Below are positions 14,686-22,987 of a stretch of DNA of 56,798 nt, one piece after another (position 1 is the first letter of the stretch; each line of letters begins with the position of its first letter). The notes under the pieces were generated by a model, which saw only the letters and a list, made by a program, of their open reading frames with translations, searched no databases and was not told where the DNA came from. Both the position numbers and the translations under genes were made by a program. Source of the stretch: a virus; IMG/VR virus record IMGVR_UViG_3300044624_003242, positions 1 through 56,798 of that record. The stretch is one strand, 5' to 3'.

Positions 14686-17600
14686 TTACGCAGTACTAAC
14701 TTGAATTAGTTTGTTGATAGCTGTGGTTTGATCGCGTTGTGCAGCCAATATTTCTCCCAACAAGGTTGGCACTGCAGGATCATTGGTGCCACCGGCACCT
14801 CCCAGTTTATCTACCAATTGTGTTGTGAGATTTTCCATGCCTGACGTAATAGCTGTTTGTGTTGCTGCTGTTTGTGCTTCCATAGCCTGTGTGATAGCCG
14901 AGATATCAGATCCAATTGCGCCAGGAGCTCCACCGGCCGTGATTCCAGCTTGTCCTGTAGTTGATCCTCCCAGACCCAACATGCCGCCCAACATGCCCAT
15001 CAATCCACCTGTACCTGCACCTGCACCTGCGCTACCTTCGGGTAATCCCAGGGCTGATCTCAAGGAACCTGTGGTTCTAGGACCAGATTGTGCACCTGCA
15101 ACCATTGGTGCGCCTGGGGCTGCCCCCGGAACACCGTTACCGGCTGGCATGCCCAACATGGCCATTACATCTTTTTCTTCGCTTACAAATCTATTTTTAA
15201 CACTTTTTTGTACTTCGGCGGTGCTGCCGCCAAATCTGGTGCCACGTTCTGCATAAGTTGCCTTGATGAGGTCTTCGTCACTCATGCCTTTTTTGTAGAC
15301 TTTGTTCATGATGCCAGCAGCACCGCCACCGCCGTGCTGCACACTGGTGCTAAACATCATTTCTTTAAGGGCTTTGTTGCCTTCAATTCTCTTTCTGAGG
15401 TCATTGTCTTTGAGACCAGCCATTGCTGGATCAAAACTTTTTTGTTTAATAAACTGAGATTCTAGATCACCTAGTTCGCCGCTGGCAGCCATTTGTTTCC
15501 AAACGTCCACTGATTTACCACTGGTTCCGCCTGTATCGGATTCTGCGCCTGCATCTCGTAATTTCTTAGCAACATCGCCGCGACCTGACTGTTCTGCAAA
15601 CTTGAGAAAGTCTTTCATGGCACCCACTTTGGATGCTATTTGATATTTTCCGTAGCTGGTGCCGCCTACTTTGTCCCAACCTACTGTTCCACTTCCGCGA
15701 CCGCCGGTTTCGTATTTCTCAGACATTTTGCCAAGTTCGCCTGACATCATATCAGGTGCAGCAGGGTACTGAGTTGCTCCTGCTCTTCGACCTTGTCTGG
15801 CAATGTTGGGGTTTCCAGTAGCAGCTCCGCCTGCTGTTGATCCAAATCCAGGACCTGAATAAAACTGGGTAGGATCTATTTTTTTGCCAAATTTATCCCG
15901 CATTTCGTGATGCAGGTGAGCCCCTGTGCTTTTGCCTGTGTTGCCCAAGGTGCCGATCTGTTGGCCAGCCTTGATCACTTCACCAGTCTTGACCATGCTC
16001 TTGTCCAGGTGAGCCAGCATGTGCTTGACACCTGTTTTCTCATCAGTGACTTCAACCATGTTGCCGTAGCCACCAGATTCTTTTTCGCTCAATACTCTGG
16101 CTATGCCCGATATTGGTGCCATGACCTTGTCACCAATTTTGCCTGCTAGATCGATGGCACCGTGTCCTTGCACTTTGCCATCCATTGTGCGATTACCAAA
16201 GCCGCTGGTTACATTCATCTTTTCCAGTGGCATTACAATCTTGCCAATCTGTTTAGCCAGTTCAGGATCTGCAGCAGCAGCAGGTTCATGCGGGTGTGCA
16301 TGATCATGTTCGGCTAATGCTTCTTGAGCAACTTTTTCGGAGGTTCCACCACCACCGCCGCCGCCTCCGGTTACTGTAGCGCCGCCAGTTATAGCTTCCA
16401 GCATTTGACTCAGCGTCACGTTGGCCTTGACCAGTTCTTCGTTGTTTTTTTCCAATAAGAAATTGGTTTCTGTTTGTGGATTGAACACCGGGCCTGACTC
16501 TATACCACCGCCACCGGACAATTTTACGGGTATGCCACCACCGGCTAAAGGTATAACAGCTTCTGTACCGTGCAGCATGGCCAAGTGTCCACTACCAGGG
16601 CCCGAAGCAATACCGCCAGTGGCGTATTTTGGTGCGTTTTCTATTACTGATCGAGCTGCGGCTGCTGCAATTTGCTCTTGAGTTAGCCCAGATTCAACTC
16701 CTGCTTCTTGGGCAGCTTTAGATTTTCTTGAAACTAAATCTTTAAAATATCTTCCTTCGTTTTCAATACGGTTACCCCGGGCTTGACTAGCCACATAGTC
16801 TAACCCAACTATATCAGCAACATTTTCTAAGCCGCGTGCCACAAGAGAAAAACTCTTGTCTATTAATCCCATGGCTTTATAGTTGGCATCGTCGGACGAT
16901 TTTGTTAGTGCTGAATCTTTTTTAGTTGCAAGAAATTCAGTTGCGTTTGATAATGCCCGAGCAAATATATTAGTAGCCGTGGTTGCAGCAGGAATTGCTA
17001 CTTGAATAAAATCTTGAAGATTCTGACCTTTTTCTAAAGTAGCTTTGTCTGTCTCAGCTTTTGTTCTGAGTATGGGATCAGGTGACCTGAGTTGTTCTTC
17101 AATTTTTGCTCTTATTGCTGCAAGAGTCTTTTCGTCGCCGAGGCGTGCGGCTGCGTCAGCTGTTTGTCCTACACCAATACCAGTCTGGGATTCCAGCCCG
17201 CCGACACGCCCTAGTGTTCCAAAAGCACCAATTTGAGCTTGAGTAGTTTTTGCAAGCAAGTTTTTAACAAACGCCAAAGCGTCTGTGTTTTCGTCTAAAC
17301 TGTCCAGCATTGCCGACGCTTCGCCGCCCAGCAGTTGTGTAATACCTTCGCCGCCTTTGGCTCCTATAAATCCGCCGGCTAAGGCACGAAGCTGATCTGC
17401 CACGTCTTCTGCACCAGATGCGCTAGCCAATGTAATTGCTTCTTGGATTTTAGTTAATCTTGCAAGTTCTTTTGGATCGCCGCCTGGGGCCTTGGCTTGT
17501 TCTAATCTGACTCTGAACTGCTCTTTAGCTAGTGTTTTAGCCTGCGCAGCTTCTTGTTTTGCACGATCGGCACCAGTTAGCCTGGTAATAGCTTCAACAT

Positions 17601-18630
17601 TTTTTAAATATTCAGCAAATGTTGCACCAGCATTTTTATCTTGTAATTGACGTGCTCGGCCCAGCCTGGCTTCGTTGGCAGCATATCCCATCAAAGCTTC
17701 GTTTTGTGATTCATAGGCCATGCCTAGCGCACGAAATTGTTCTCTAAAAGAATCTGCGCCAGCACTAAACTGGGACATAACTTTGCCAATGCCTTTGCTG
17801 CCATCAGTGAATCCTTTGCCAAGCAATGCAATGTTGTCACTATTTGCAACTAAAACATCACCAAGTTTATCTAATTCGTTTGATGTGTAGTTAAAAGATT
17901 TAGTCAGCTCGTATAGCTCTCGGAGACTCCCAATACTGCTACCGCCAACTTTAGCTAATCGATCAAATGCCTTAAATTGTTGATCAGCTTGCTTGGCTGC
18001 TGCTACTCCCCATTGAATTAATGCTTGGCCAAAAAAACTCAAGCCTTTGGTAACTGGGCCACCCATTAGAGAAGCAAATTTTAATACTGGTGTAGCTGCG
18101 CTTGACATAGCAGATGCATAGTCATGAGTAGATGCTTGAGTGTTTGCTACTAAACTAGCAATGGATTTATAGGCGTCGTCCATGCCCCGTTTGAGATTGT
18201 CGGTTGCGTTTTTTAATCTATTTGCTTCTACTATTGATTGTTTATTAGCATTGGCTTGGTCTTGTGCTATTTGTTTTGCAGACAAACTAGCACGTCTAAG
18301 CTGCTCTGCATTTGCAGCAGCAGCGTTGGCAAAATCTTCTGATTTTTTTGCTTGCTTTTCTGCTGCTTTTTCTGCGCGATTGGCAGCAACTGTTACACTG
18401 TTGGCAAAATCGTTAGCTGCTCGAATTTCTTCTTTGCGATTACGAGCAGCACCGCCTAATTTAGAAGCCAAGACTCCCAGCGCCGCAATCAATTGAGTAG
18501 CACTCTTGTCGGTCATCCCTTTGTTGCTGGTGGTGGTGGTGCTACTGCTAGTGGCTGTGCTGCCTTTACTGAGAGTACTGACAAGAATTTGAATCTCGTA
18601 AATTAGGTCATTGATTTTTTGTTCGTCCAC
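14686..18630 (-). CDS. Tape-measure-like tail protein with M23 peptidase and lysozyme-like domains
   Basis: A 1,314-residue protein starting at GTG (18630-18628). Residues about 30-140 are a low-complexity helical region and 150-650 are long helical segments with a hydrophobic stretch (LSFFGQALIQWGVAAAKQ), as in tape-measure proteins. Residues about 805-925 form an M23/LytM zinc endopeptidase: GHGAIDLAG (H-x3-D), HMLAHLD and GAHLHHEM (HxH). Residues about 968-1150 contain YETGG and GGTSYGKYQIAS, the pattern of tail lysozyme-like domains, with Glu as likely acid. The rest is Gly/Met-rich linkers and a helical tail. I infer a length-setting protein that also opens the peptidoglycan during injection. 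T4 places lysozyme in gp5 instead; the gp5 here lacks it. Confidence 0.78.
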   Translation of the reverse strand: MDEQKINDLIYEIQILVSTLSKGSTATSSSTTTTSNKGMTDKSATQLIAALGVLASKLGGAARNRKEEIRAANDFANSVTVAANRAEKAAEKQAKKSEDFANAAAANAEQLRRASLSAKQIAQDQANANKQSIVEANRLKNATDNLKRGMDDAYKSIASLVANTQASTHDYASAMSSAATPVLKFASLMGGPVTKGLSFFGQALIQWGVAAAKQADQQFKAFDRLAKVGGSSIGSLRELYELTKSFNYTSNELDKLGDVLVANSDNIALLGKGFTDGSKGIGKVMSQFSAGADSFREQFRALGMAYESQNEALMGYAANEARLGRARQLQDKNAGATFAEYLKNVEAITRLTGADRAKQEAAQAKTLAKEQFRVRLEQAKAPGGDPKELARLTKIQEAITLASASGAEDVADQLRALAGGFIGAKGGEGITQLLGGEASAMLDSLDENTDALAFVKNLLAKTTQAQIGAFGTLGRVGGLESQTGIGVGQTADAAARLGDEKTLAAIRAKIEEQLRSPDPILRTKAETDKATLEKGQNLQDFIQVAIPAATTATNIFARALSNATEFLATKKDSALTKSSDDANYKAMGLIDKSFSLVARGLENVADIVGLDYVASQARGNRIENEGRYFKDLVSRKSKAAQEAGVESGLTQEQIAAAAARSVIENAPKYATGGIASGPGSGHLAMLHGTEAVIPLAGGGIPVKLSGGGGIESGPVFNPQTETNFLLEKNNEELVKANVTLSQMLEAITGGATVTGGGGGGGGTSEKVAQEALAEHDHAHPHEPAAAADPELAKQIGKIVMPLEKMNVTSGFGNRTMDGKVQGHGAIDLAGKIGDKVMAPISGIARVLSEKESGGYGNMVEVTDEKTGVKHMLAHLDKSMVKTGEVIKAGQQIGTLGNTGKSTGAHLHHEMRDKFGKKIDPTQFYSGPGFGSTAGGAATGNPNIARQGRRAGATQYPAAPDMMSGELGKMSEKYETGGRGSGTVGWDKVGGTSYGKYQIASKVGAMKDFLKFAEQSGRGDVAKKLRDAGAESDTGGTSGKSVDVWKQMAASGELGDLESQFIKQKSFDPAMAGLKDNDLRKRIEGNKALKEMMFSTSVQHGGGGAAGIMNKVYKKGMSDEDLIKATYAERGTRFGGSTAEVQKSVKNRFVSEEKDVMAMLGMPAGNGVPGAAPGAPMVAGAQSGPRTTGSLRSALGLPEGSAGAGAGTGGLMGMLGGMLGLGGSTTGQAGITAGGAPGAIGSDISAITQAMEAQTAATQTAITSGMENLTTQLVDKLGGAGGTNDPAVPTLLGEILAAQRDQTTAINKLIQVSTA

Positions 18631-18640
18631 CGTTTTAGCC

Positions 18641-18664
18641 TATAAGTATACAGATATATTTACC
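18641..18664. promoter_or_regulatory. Divergent late-promoter pair
   Basis: Between the diverging tape-measure and gp26-like genes, TATAAGTA (18641-18648) points right and GGTAAATA (18657-18664) points left. Each lies 26-29 bases from the start codon it would serve. Confidence 0.5.
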
Positions 18665-18677
18665 TGGCAAACAAACC

Positions 18678-19499
18678 ATGACTCCAAACCCGTTAAACCA
18701 ATACTTTAGACATTCTGTGCTGCAGGTGTCGTTGCCCAGCGGCGGAAAGTTCTATTCCAAAAATGCCATCAATCCGTCGGAAAATAATCAGTATCCTGTG
18801 TTGGCCATGACCAGGCAGGATGAGTTGGTGTTTATGTCAGACGTTGGACAAGCTACCGGTACTGCTGTTGTATCTGTGATTGAAAGTTGTGTTCCCGACA
18901 TCAAAGATGCCTGGGCAGTACCAGTCATTGACATCGACAAACTGTTGACTGCAATCAAGATAGCCACACACGGTCCAGAACTGTCTGTGGCTGCACAATG
19001 CCTTGCTTGTCAGCACGAAGAAAAAATATCTGTTAATTTATCAGATGCTATTAACCAGATTTCGTCAGTTGACTACGATATACCCGAACAAATTGCTGAT
19101 CTTAAAGTATTTTTTAAGCCTATCACTTATCGCGAAATAACTGACATAAATCAAAATCAATTTAGCGATATAGATGCCGAACGCCTGCTACAAGACAACG
19201 CCGATCCTGTCAATCAAGCAGAAAAAATCGACGAACTGTTGACCAAAGTTAGATCGTTGTCCACCCAGGTGCTGACAAAAAACATACACTCGGTGCAAAC
19301 TCCTGAGGCCGAAGTTCGCGATCCAGAACACATAGCAGAATGGTTACGCAACTGCGATCGTACGGTTTACATGCAACTGCAAAACAACATTATTGCTCGC
19401 CGTGCCCCAGCAGAACTCAAACCTGCTGCAGTGACCTGCAGCAATTGTGCTAACCAATATACACAGGCCTACAGCCTGAATTTATCAAACAACGAGTAA
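18678..19499 (+). CDS. gp26-like baseplate hub assembly protein, first copy
   Basis: A 273-residue protein of the T4 base plate (gp26-like) family. It begins NPLNQYFRHSVLQVSLPSGG and holds two Cys pairs that probably bind zinc: CLAC (about 113-116) and CSNC near the C-terminus. SVIESCVPDIKDAWAVPV is shared almost position by position with the next gene, so the two are tandem paralogues. In T4, gp26 is an assembly factor of the baseplate hub. It is the first gene rightward of a divergent promoter region opposite the tape-measure-like gene. Confidence 0.8.
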   Translation: MTPNPLNQYFRHSVLQVSLPSGGKFYSKNAINPSENNQYPVLAMTRQDELVFMSDVGQATGTAVVSVIESCVPDIKDAWAVPVIDIDKLLTAIKIATHGPELSVAAQCLACQHEEKISVNLSDAINQISSVDYDIPEQIADLKVFFKPITYREITDINQNQFSDIDAERLLQDNADPVNQAEKIDELLTKVRSLSTQVLTKNIHSVQTPEAEVRDPEHIAEWLRNCDRTVYMQLQNNIIARRAPAELKPAAVTCSNCANQYTQAYSLNLSNNE

Positions 19500-19521
19500 C
19501 TGCGTTGCTCAAAGGATCGCT

Positions 19522-20361
19522 ATGAATTCAAATCCCTTATCGAAATTTTTTCGCCAACCGGCAATTTATATTCGATTGCCCAGTCAAGGCCAACACTGGC
19601 TACCCGGGTCGCTCGATTACCCGGTTAACGGCGAAATACCTGTGTTGCCCATGACTGCCATCGACGAAATCAGTTATCGCACACCAGATGCCTTGTTCAA
19701 CGGGGAAGCAGTGGTGGGAGTTATCAAAAGTTGTGTTCCAAATATCAAACAGGCATGGGCTGTTCCTGCGCCCGATGTCGATGTGTTGCTGATAGCTATT
19801 CGTATCGCCAGTTACGGTCACGACATGGATATTGGTTCTACATGTCCAGCCTGCGGCGAAGAACATGATTTTGGATTAGATTTGCGCGGTGTTGTCGACA
19901 GGCTGAAGTCTAGTGACTATAATAAACCGTTGACCCAAGGTGATCTTACATTTCATTTTAGGCCGCTTAATTATCGCGAAATGGTTGACAACAGCTTGCA
20001 ACAGTTTGAGCAGCAAAAGACACTGCAGATGGTAAACGAAAGTACCGAACTTGCAGAAAAAGACAAGATTGAGAAAATGAACGCCATGATGAAAACCTTG
20101 GTGGAAGTCACTGTCAAGGCCATAAGCCAAAGCATTACCGAAATCAGAACCCCTGCTGCCATTGTTACAGAACAAGAACACATTGAAGAATTTATTGTCA
20201 ATTGCGACCGTGTTGTTTTCAACAGCATACGAGATTTTGTGATCAAACTGAGGGAATCCAGCGAGATACAGCCGTTGGATATCACGTGTCCGTCGTGTAC
20301 ACATCAGTATCGCCAGATTTTTACCTTGGACATGTCTAATTTTTTCGTAGCCGCCTCCTGA
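19522..20361 (+). CDS. 26: gp26-like baseplate hub assembly protein, second copy
   Basis: A 279-residue paralogue of the preceding gene: NPLSKFFRQPAIYIRLPSQG at the start, GVIKSCVPNIKQAWAVPAPD, and zinc-type Cys pairs CPAC (about 116) and CPSC (about 258). AAGGATCG gives a good ribosome site. Five codons before its stop, TTTTTTC is read in frame as T TTT TTC, and the -1 frame opens there into a conserved tail. Part of the ribosomes probably make a 351-residue fusion (see 20340-20576). In the T4 baseplate these proteins are chaperones rather than final components, so a tail-assembly role is likely. Confidence 0.85.
   Translation: MNSNPLSKFFRQPAIYIRLPSQGQHWLPGSLDYPVNGEIPVLPMTAIDEISYRTPDALFNGEAVVGVIKSCVPNIKQAWAVPAPDVDVLLIAIRIASYGHDMDIGSTCPACGEEHDFGLDLRGVVDRLKSSDYNKPLTQGDLTFHFRPLNYREMVDNSLQQFEQQKTLQMVNESTELAEKDKIEKMNAMMKTLVEVTVKAISQSITEIRTPAAIVTEQEHIEEFIVNCDRVVFNSIRDFVIKLRESSEIQPLDITCPSCTHQYRQIFTLDMSNFFVAAS
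20340..20346 (+). promoter_or_regulatory. Slippery heptamer T TTT TTC (-1 frameshift site)
   Basis: In frame with the gene at 19522-20361 the codons read TTT TTC preceded by T. A -1 slip keeps both tRNAs paired with Phe codons. The -1 frame has a TAA at 20337-20339 and is open from here for 76 codons after the site. Confidence 0.65.
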
Positions 20362-20576
20362 CATTAGACACAGAGCAAATTGTCAAACTGATCGACGGCA
20401 TGGAAAAGGAGGCCATGAGCATACGCAGCGAAGTATTAAAATTGTGTTGGTACATGCGCGGTGGTCTGTCCTACTCTGAAGGAATGAACATGAGTAGTCG
20501 CGAACGAGAAATTGTCAACAACATTGTCAAAGAGAATTTAGAGACTACTAAGAAGTCGGGATTACCTTTTTTTTAG
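20340..20576 (+). CDS. Conserved frame reached by probable -1 frameshift
   Basis: This frame opens just after a TAA at 20337-20339 and runs from the slippery heptamer to TAG at 20574-20576. From the heptamer on it reads as coding: RSRLLTLDTEQIVKLIDGME, then LKLCWYMRGGLSYSEGMNMS, ending ETTKKSGLPFF, a C-terminus familiar from small T4-like hub-region proteins. The coding-like sequence starts upstream of any ATG. The first ATG (20400) would give only 58 residues and has no ribosome site; the ATG at 20415 has AAGGAGG too close. Fusion to the preceding protein by -1 slippage would give 351 residues, similar in logic to the tail chaperones G and GT of lambda. Independent initiation remains possible. 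Confidence 0.65.
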   Translation, partial: FFRSRLLTLDTEQIVKLIDGMEKEAMSIRSEVLKLCWYMRGGLSYSEGMNMSSREREIVNNIVKENLETTKKSGLPFF

Positions 20577-20587
20577 AAAAAAGGTAA
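20562..20587. terminator. Inverted repeat over the hub gene stop codon
   Basis: TTACCTTTTTT and AAAAAAGGTAA form an 11-pair stem with loop TTAG that contains the TAG stop. The stem is AT-rich, so termination may be weak. Confidence 0.4.
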
Positions 20588-20591
20588 ACCA

Positions 20592-20599
20592 CATAAATA
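20592..20599 (+). promoter_or_regulatory. Late promoter motif CATAAATA
   Basis: Five bases before the ATG of the GIY-YIG homing endonuclease. Confidence 0.6.
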
Positions 20600-20604
20600 A
20601 ATTT

Positions 20605-21219
20605 ATGAATAATTATTATGTTTATCAATATCTTAGGGAAGACGGAACTCCGTATTACATCGGCAAAGGAAAAGGTAATAGGGCCTATATCAATAATAGA
20701 ACCACACCCAAGCCTGCTGATAATAATAGAATACAACTGATTAAAAAAAATCTATCTGAAGAGGATGCATTTAGGTTAGAAATTGAGCTTATTGCATGCC
20801 ACGGAAGAAAAGACTTAGGAACTGGTATACTTAGAAATCTAACTGATGGCGGTGAAGGTGTATCTGGAAGAATAGCTACTACCGAAACTATAGAAAAAAG
20901 AGTAGCAAAAAATACAGGTAAAAAGCGTACAGTTGATCAAAAACTTCGAATGAGCCAAGCACAAAAGGGTAGAAAACCAACAGAATATACAGACGAGAAA
21001 AAATACGAAATATCAAAAAAGATATCTGATTCATTAAAAGGTAAAACAAAGTCAGACGAGCATAAGAAAAAATTATCAGAACACTTTACAGGCAAGTCTA
21101 ACGGTCCTAGGTCAGAAGAAACTAAACAAAAAATGCGTAAGCCAAAATCTGATGCACACCGAAAAGCTATTTCAGAAGGTAGAAAAGCCAAGTATGCGGC
21201 ATTACGAGAACAAAAGTAA
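20605..21219 (+). CDS. GIY-YIG homing endonuclease with NUMOD3 repeats
   Basis: A 204-residue free-standing endonuclease. Residues 4-27 hold the GIY-YIG core (YVYQYLREDGTPYYIGKGKG), and the helix with Glu is near EEDAFRLEIELI. The second half carries several NUMOD3-like lysine-rich repeats (KISDSLKGKTKSDEHKKKL; GKSNGPRSEETKQKM). It is more A-rich than its neighbours, a mark of a mobile gene. It has its own CATAAATA promoter five bases before the ATG and lies after an inverted repeat that closes the hub gene. Its likely homing site is the adjacent hub region. Confidence 0.88.
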   Translation: MNNYYVYQYLREDGTPYYIGKGKGNRAYINNRTTPKPADNNRIQLIKKNLSEEDAFRLEIELIACHGRKDLGTGILRNLTDGGEGVSGRIATTETIEKRVAKNTGKKRTVDQKLRMSQAQKGRKPTEYTDEKKYEISKKISDSLKGKTKSDEHKKKLSEHFTGKSNGPRSEETKQKMRKPKSDAHRKAISEGRKAKYAALREQK

Positions 21220-21221
21220 AC

Positions 21222-21719
21222 ATGAACTTTGAACAAGCCAAACAAGACATCACTCAGTGGGTTATTGATTTTGTAGAAAAGCCTAATTCATTATTGAACG
21301 GGTGGGCACCGTGTCCGTATGCCAGACGGGCCAGAGTAGAAAATCAATTTGACATCAGACCCGGGCAAATCAATCCCATATCAGATGGTGCGTTTCAGCA
21401 TATGGAAAACTATGATGTTATTGCTTATGTGTACGCAGCTGATCGTTTTTCAGCTGCGGAATTCAACCAAATGGTTGATAATTTAAATGTATGGCACTTG
21501 CAAAGTCGCGGTATGTTTGCCTTGGCTGATCATCCCGGCGATGTAGAAACAGTCAACGGTGTTGTAATGAATCAGGGTACCTGGGCTATTTGTTTCTTAC
21601 AGGACCTAAACAAACTGAATTCACATGCTCGCATGCTGGCTGATCGCGGCTTTTATGATTCATGGCCTGACCAGTACTTGACGGTGCTGTTTTCTGGCAG
21701 AGAGGATCCCAGATCGTGA
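21222..21719 (+). CDS. Conserved hypothetical protein of marine T4-like phages
   Basis: A 165-residue protein beginning MNFEQAKQDITQWVIDFVEK, with PCPYARRARVENQFDI and later DHPGDVETVNGVVMNQ. Similar proteins occur in T4-like cyanophages; the function is not known. The CPYA segment may bind metal or an iron-sulphur group, but only one Cys is near, so this is weak. It starts two bases after the endonuclease gene and overlaps the next gene by four bases (GTGA), so these genes form an operon. Confidence 0.65.
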   Translation: MNFEQAKQDITQWVIDFVEKPNSLLNGWAPCPYARRARVENQFDIRPGQINPISDGAFQHMENYDVIAYVYAADRFSAAEFNQMVDNLNVWHLQSRGMFALADHPGDVETVNGVVMNQGTWAICFLQDLNKLNSHARMLADRGFYDSWPDQYLTVLFSGREDPRS

Positions 21720-22150
21720 GTTATCAATTTGCCAGAATACGGCTGGAAGAAACACAGTATCGACCCACAACAGACTGGTACTACATCACCGAGCCAGACA
21801 TTACACAGTTAAACAATATCTACAGAACCTACTGTATCTACAAGCACTTTGCCAGTGTAATGCCAATTTTTGATAGCCAGTATCTGGATCCCACCACAGA
21901 CATCATTGGCTACAGAGATGCCGGTGAGTTGGTTGCATTTAGTTTGATGAAACGCTATGACGATCACAATGTGCTGGCCAGTCAATTTGCCTGGACATAT
22001 CGCAATCCCAAAACACGCCTGGGCATAGAAAGTTTGCGTACAGAATGCGCAATATATCAGCAGCGCGGTTTCAAATACCTGTATTTGGATCAAGTACACT
22101 TGTACAAACAAAGCTTCGACGGCTTTGAAATATTAGGACCACACCCTTAG
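21716..22150 (+). CDS. GNAT-like acetyltransferase-fold protein
   Basis: A 144-residue protein starting at GTG within the GTGA overlap with the preceding gene. DAGELVAFSLMKRYDDHNVL, AWTYRNPKTRLGIESLRTE and GFKYLYLDQVHLYK follow the order of strands and the acetyl-CoA helix of GNAT proteins, but the classical Q/RxxGxG/A is replaced by NPKTRLG. It may transfer an acyl or aminoacyl group; the substrate is unknown. Translational coupling to the upstream hypothetical protein suggests they act together. Confidence 0.55.
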   Translation: MSYQFARIRLEETQYRPTTDWYYITEPDITQLNNIYRTYCIYKHFASVMPIFDSQYLDPTTDIIGYRDAGELVAFSLMKRYDDHNVLASQFAWTYRNPKTRLGIESLRTECAIYQQRGFKYLYLDQVHLYKQSFDGFEILGPHP

Positions 22151-22159
22151 AGGAAAACA

Positions 22160-22495
22160 ATGGCAGACATATATCATATTTGGGCAAACAAAGCAGGCGA
22201 CATTACAGACATAGATTGGGTAACCAATATGCGCAGATTCTTGCAGCACCTAGTCGACGAAAAGAAAATGGAATCGTTTAGAATAACCCGATGCAAGATG
22301 GGATTCAGATCAATCGCTGACATGCCCGAATGGCACATCATGATGGAGTTTGTTAACATGGCACAGATGGATGCTGCTTTTGCTCGGGTAGCTCCATTGG
22401 AAGGCGAATTGGAACAGAAACATCAATCATTCAATCAGTTTGTTGCAGGTGATATTCAACATGCACTGTTTCGTGATTGGCCTGATACATTATAA
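22160..22495 (+). CDS. Conserved small hypothetical protein
   Basis: A 111-residue protein beginning MADIYHIWANKAGDITDIDW, with FRITRCKMGFRSIADMPEWH in the middle. The pattern of alternating strands and helices suggests a dimeric alpha-beta barrel-like fold, as in the DUF6614 family, which I recall from marine bacteria and phages; that link is tentative. AGAGGAAAAC precedes the ATG. It is the last gene of the plus-strand operon, and its stop codon touches a perfect hairpin. Confidence 0.6.
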   Translation: MADIYHIWANKAGDITDIDWVTNMRRFLQHLVDEKKMESFRITRCKMGFRSIADMPEWHIMMEFVNMAQMDAAFARVAPLEGELEQKHQSFNQFVAGDIQHALFRDWPDTL

Positions 22496-22549
22496 GATGT
22501 TCTGCGAACATCTGTTACTTCGCTTTCGCTCGTAACATGTTTTTATTTT
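22495..22549 (+). terminator. Double hairpin with T tract after the plus-strand operon
   Basis: AGATGTTC-TGC-GAACATCT begins at the last base of the stop codon. GTTAC/GTAAC follows, then TTTTTATTTT. Together they probably end the 18678-22495 transcript. Confidence 0.55.
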
Positions 22550-22987
22550 AATTGTTTTACAAACGAAACGAAGTGAAGTGCTAGTATCTCATCTAGATTA
22601 ACTGGCCACACTTAACCCACCAAAGGGTTAAGAAAAAACTGGTACCTCATCTGAGTAGCCCAGCCACACTAGCGTTAGAACTATGATGTAAAACTTCTAC
22701 ATCGCACAGGCGGTTGTCCGGTACCTGTTCGCTCCGTCTTAATATACAACGGTAGTCTGTGCCACACACGCAGTCGTGCGCACAAACCCGGGGTTTTTCT
22801 CCCCTCTTTTTGCCTGTTTTCATCTTCAAACAATCAAATCGCAGGTCTTACAAAGCGATCGTCGTCCTGTTAAGGATAGTGATTGAGTGCTTCTTGCAGC
22901 GAGAAGACTTCCATCCCTGCGACTCGCGTCCAGGTCTAGGGCACCCGATGTAGACCGGTGCTAGTCGTTACTGCCGTACGTTGCCTG
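22550..22987. other. Structured non-coding region between converging genes
   Basis: No convincing gene is seen. It contains several stems: CTTAACCC/GGGTTAAG, GATGTA/TACATC, GTGCGCAC and GGGG-TTTTTCT-CCCC followed by TCTTTTTG (22790-22811, a second possible plus-strand terminator). CTCATCT ... CCACACT occurs twice (about 22587-22611 and 22645-22672). No tRNA T-loop pattern was found. It may encode a small RNA or be a remnant of lost genes. Confidence 0.45.

Noticed and set aside
14044-14709. 221-residue plus-strand frame over gp20
   Set aside because: It is antisense to the conserved portal coding region.
22759-22953. 64-residue plus-strand frame in the non-coding gap
   Set aside because: It crosses a terminator-like hairpin, lacks a ribosome site and has no recognisable sequence.
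22496-22987. Possible tRNA genes
   Set aside because: I looked on both strands for a T-loop (GTTCRANYC) with flanking stems and found none that completes a cloverleaf.
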